Shown here piece by piece: positions 63,939 through 64,000 of a stretch of 64,000 bases of DNA; position 1 is the first letter of the stretch; each line of letters opens with the position of its first letter. The stretch lies in assembly GCF_001302565.1 (NCBI RefSeq), contig NZ_CP012750.1, forward strand, positions 3,224,001 through 3,288,000, given 5' to 3'. Source of the DNA: Glutamicibacter halophytocola (GTDB lineage Bacteria > Actinomycetota > Actinomycetes > Actinomycetales > Micrococcaceae). The translations under genes and the position numbers were made by a program. Below the pieces are notes generated by a model. That model ran no database searches. It saw only the letters and a program-made list of their open reading frames with translations, and was not told the DNA's origin.

Positions 63939-64000
63939 TGAGATGTCCTTCTCGTGGGTCCCCGCCGACTGTCGAGTGATTGATTCCGAATGCGGGATGC

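Overview
This window looks like a chromosomal segment of a high-GC Gram-positive actinobacterium, most likely a member of the Micrococcaceae (Arthrobacter, Glutamicibacter or Paenarthrobacter type). The inference rests on GC-rich codon third positions, frequent GTG/TTG starts, ATGA/GTGA/TTGA stop-start overlaps, a DUF222/13E12-type HNH gene with a Gram-positive LexA box, and the hexulose-phosphate formaldehyde pair next to a LuxR-type regulator. No rRNA, tRNA or CRISPR array was seen. The species is not determined.

Layout. (1) 1-9.1 kb: a compact type VII (ESX/Ess-like) secretion island. A minus-strand block holds two hypothetical proteins, a 461-aa polymorphic-toxin-like substrate and two small helical WXG100-type proteins. 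It is divergent from a plus-strand pair, an RDD-FHA membrane protein and a 1484-aa EssC/EccC-like triple ATPase. (2) 9.1-12.8 kb: hxlA and hxlB (formaldehyde fixation and detoxification), a divergent regulator combining a kinase-like ATPase region with a LuxR helix-turn-helix, and a glycine-rich hypothetical protein. (3) 12.8-15.4 kb: a divergent APC permease and homocysteine S-methyltransferase (mmuP/mmuM-like). (4) 15.4-16.8 kb: a gene-poor patch holding decayed transposase fragments. (5) 16.8-23.6 kb: purine catabolism (xdhA, xdhB, xdhC, an AzgA-type permease and guanine deaminase). (6) 24-32.5 kb: assimilatory nitrate and nitrite reduction (narK, catalytic nitrate reductase, FAD/[2Fe-2S] electron-transfer subunit, nirD, nirB). 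(7) 32.5-41.1 kb: an aldo/keto reductase, an SPFH protein, the DUF222-HNH gene under a LexA box, a xanthine/uracil-type permease, a YdeP-type molybdoenzyme and FdhD.

(8) 41.1-49.5 kb is the most interesting part: a divergent, GntR-controlled catabolic cluster. One arm has a SnoaL-flavin reductase fusion and a BCCT transporter. The other has the GntR regulator, two tandem AA_synth-family proteins, an alpha/beta hydrolase, an aldehyde dehydrogenase, a 4-oxalocrotonate tautomerase-like protein and a luciferase-like FMN oxygenase. The toolkit matches two-component oxygenase pathways that open pyridine-type rings (trigonelline, pyridine), and a BCCT carrier suggests a quaternary-ammonium substrate. 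The substrate is an inference.

(9) 49.5-64 kb: plant-polysaccharide use. It holds a secreted PL1-type pectate lyase with LacI-type operators, a VOC protein, an acyl-CoA ligase and enoyl-CoA hydratase pair, a 1538-aa secreted GH43-GH51 arabinofuranosidase fusion, and a YtfQRT-YjfF-type ABC importer for furanose sugars.

Molybdenum cofactor is a recurring theme: xanthine dehydrogenase, nitrate reductase, the YdeP-type oxidoreductase and FdhD lie within 25 kb, although no cofactor biosynthesis gene is in the window.
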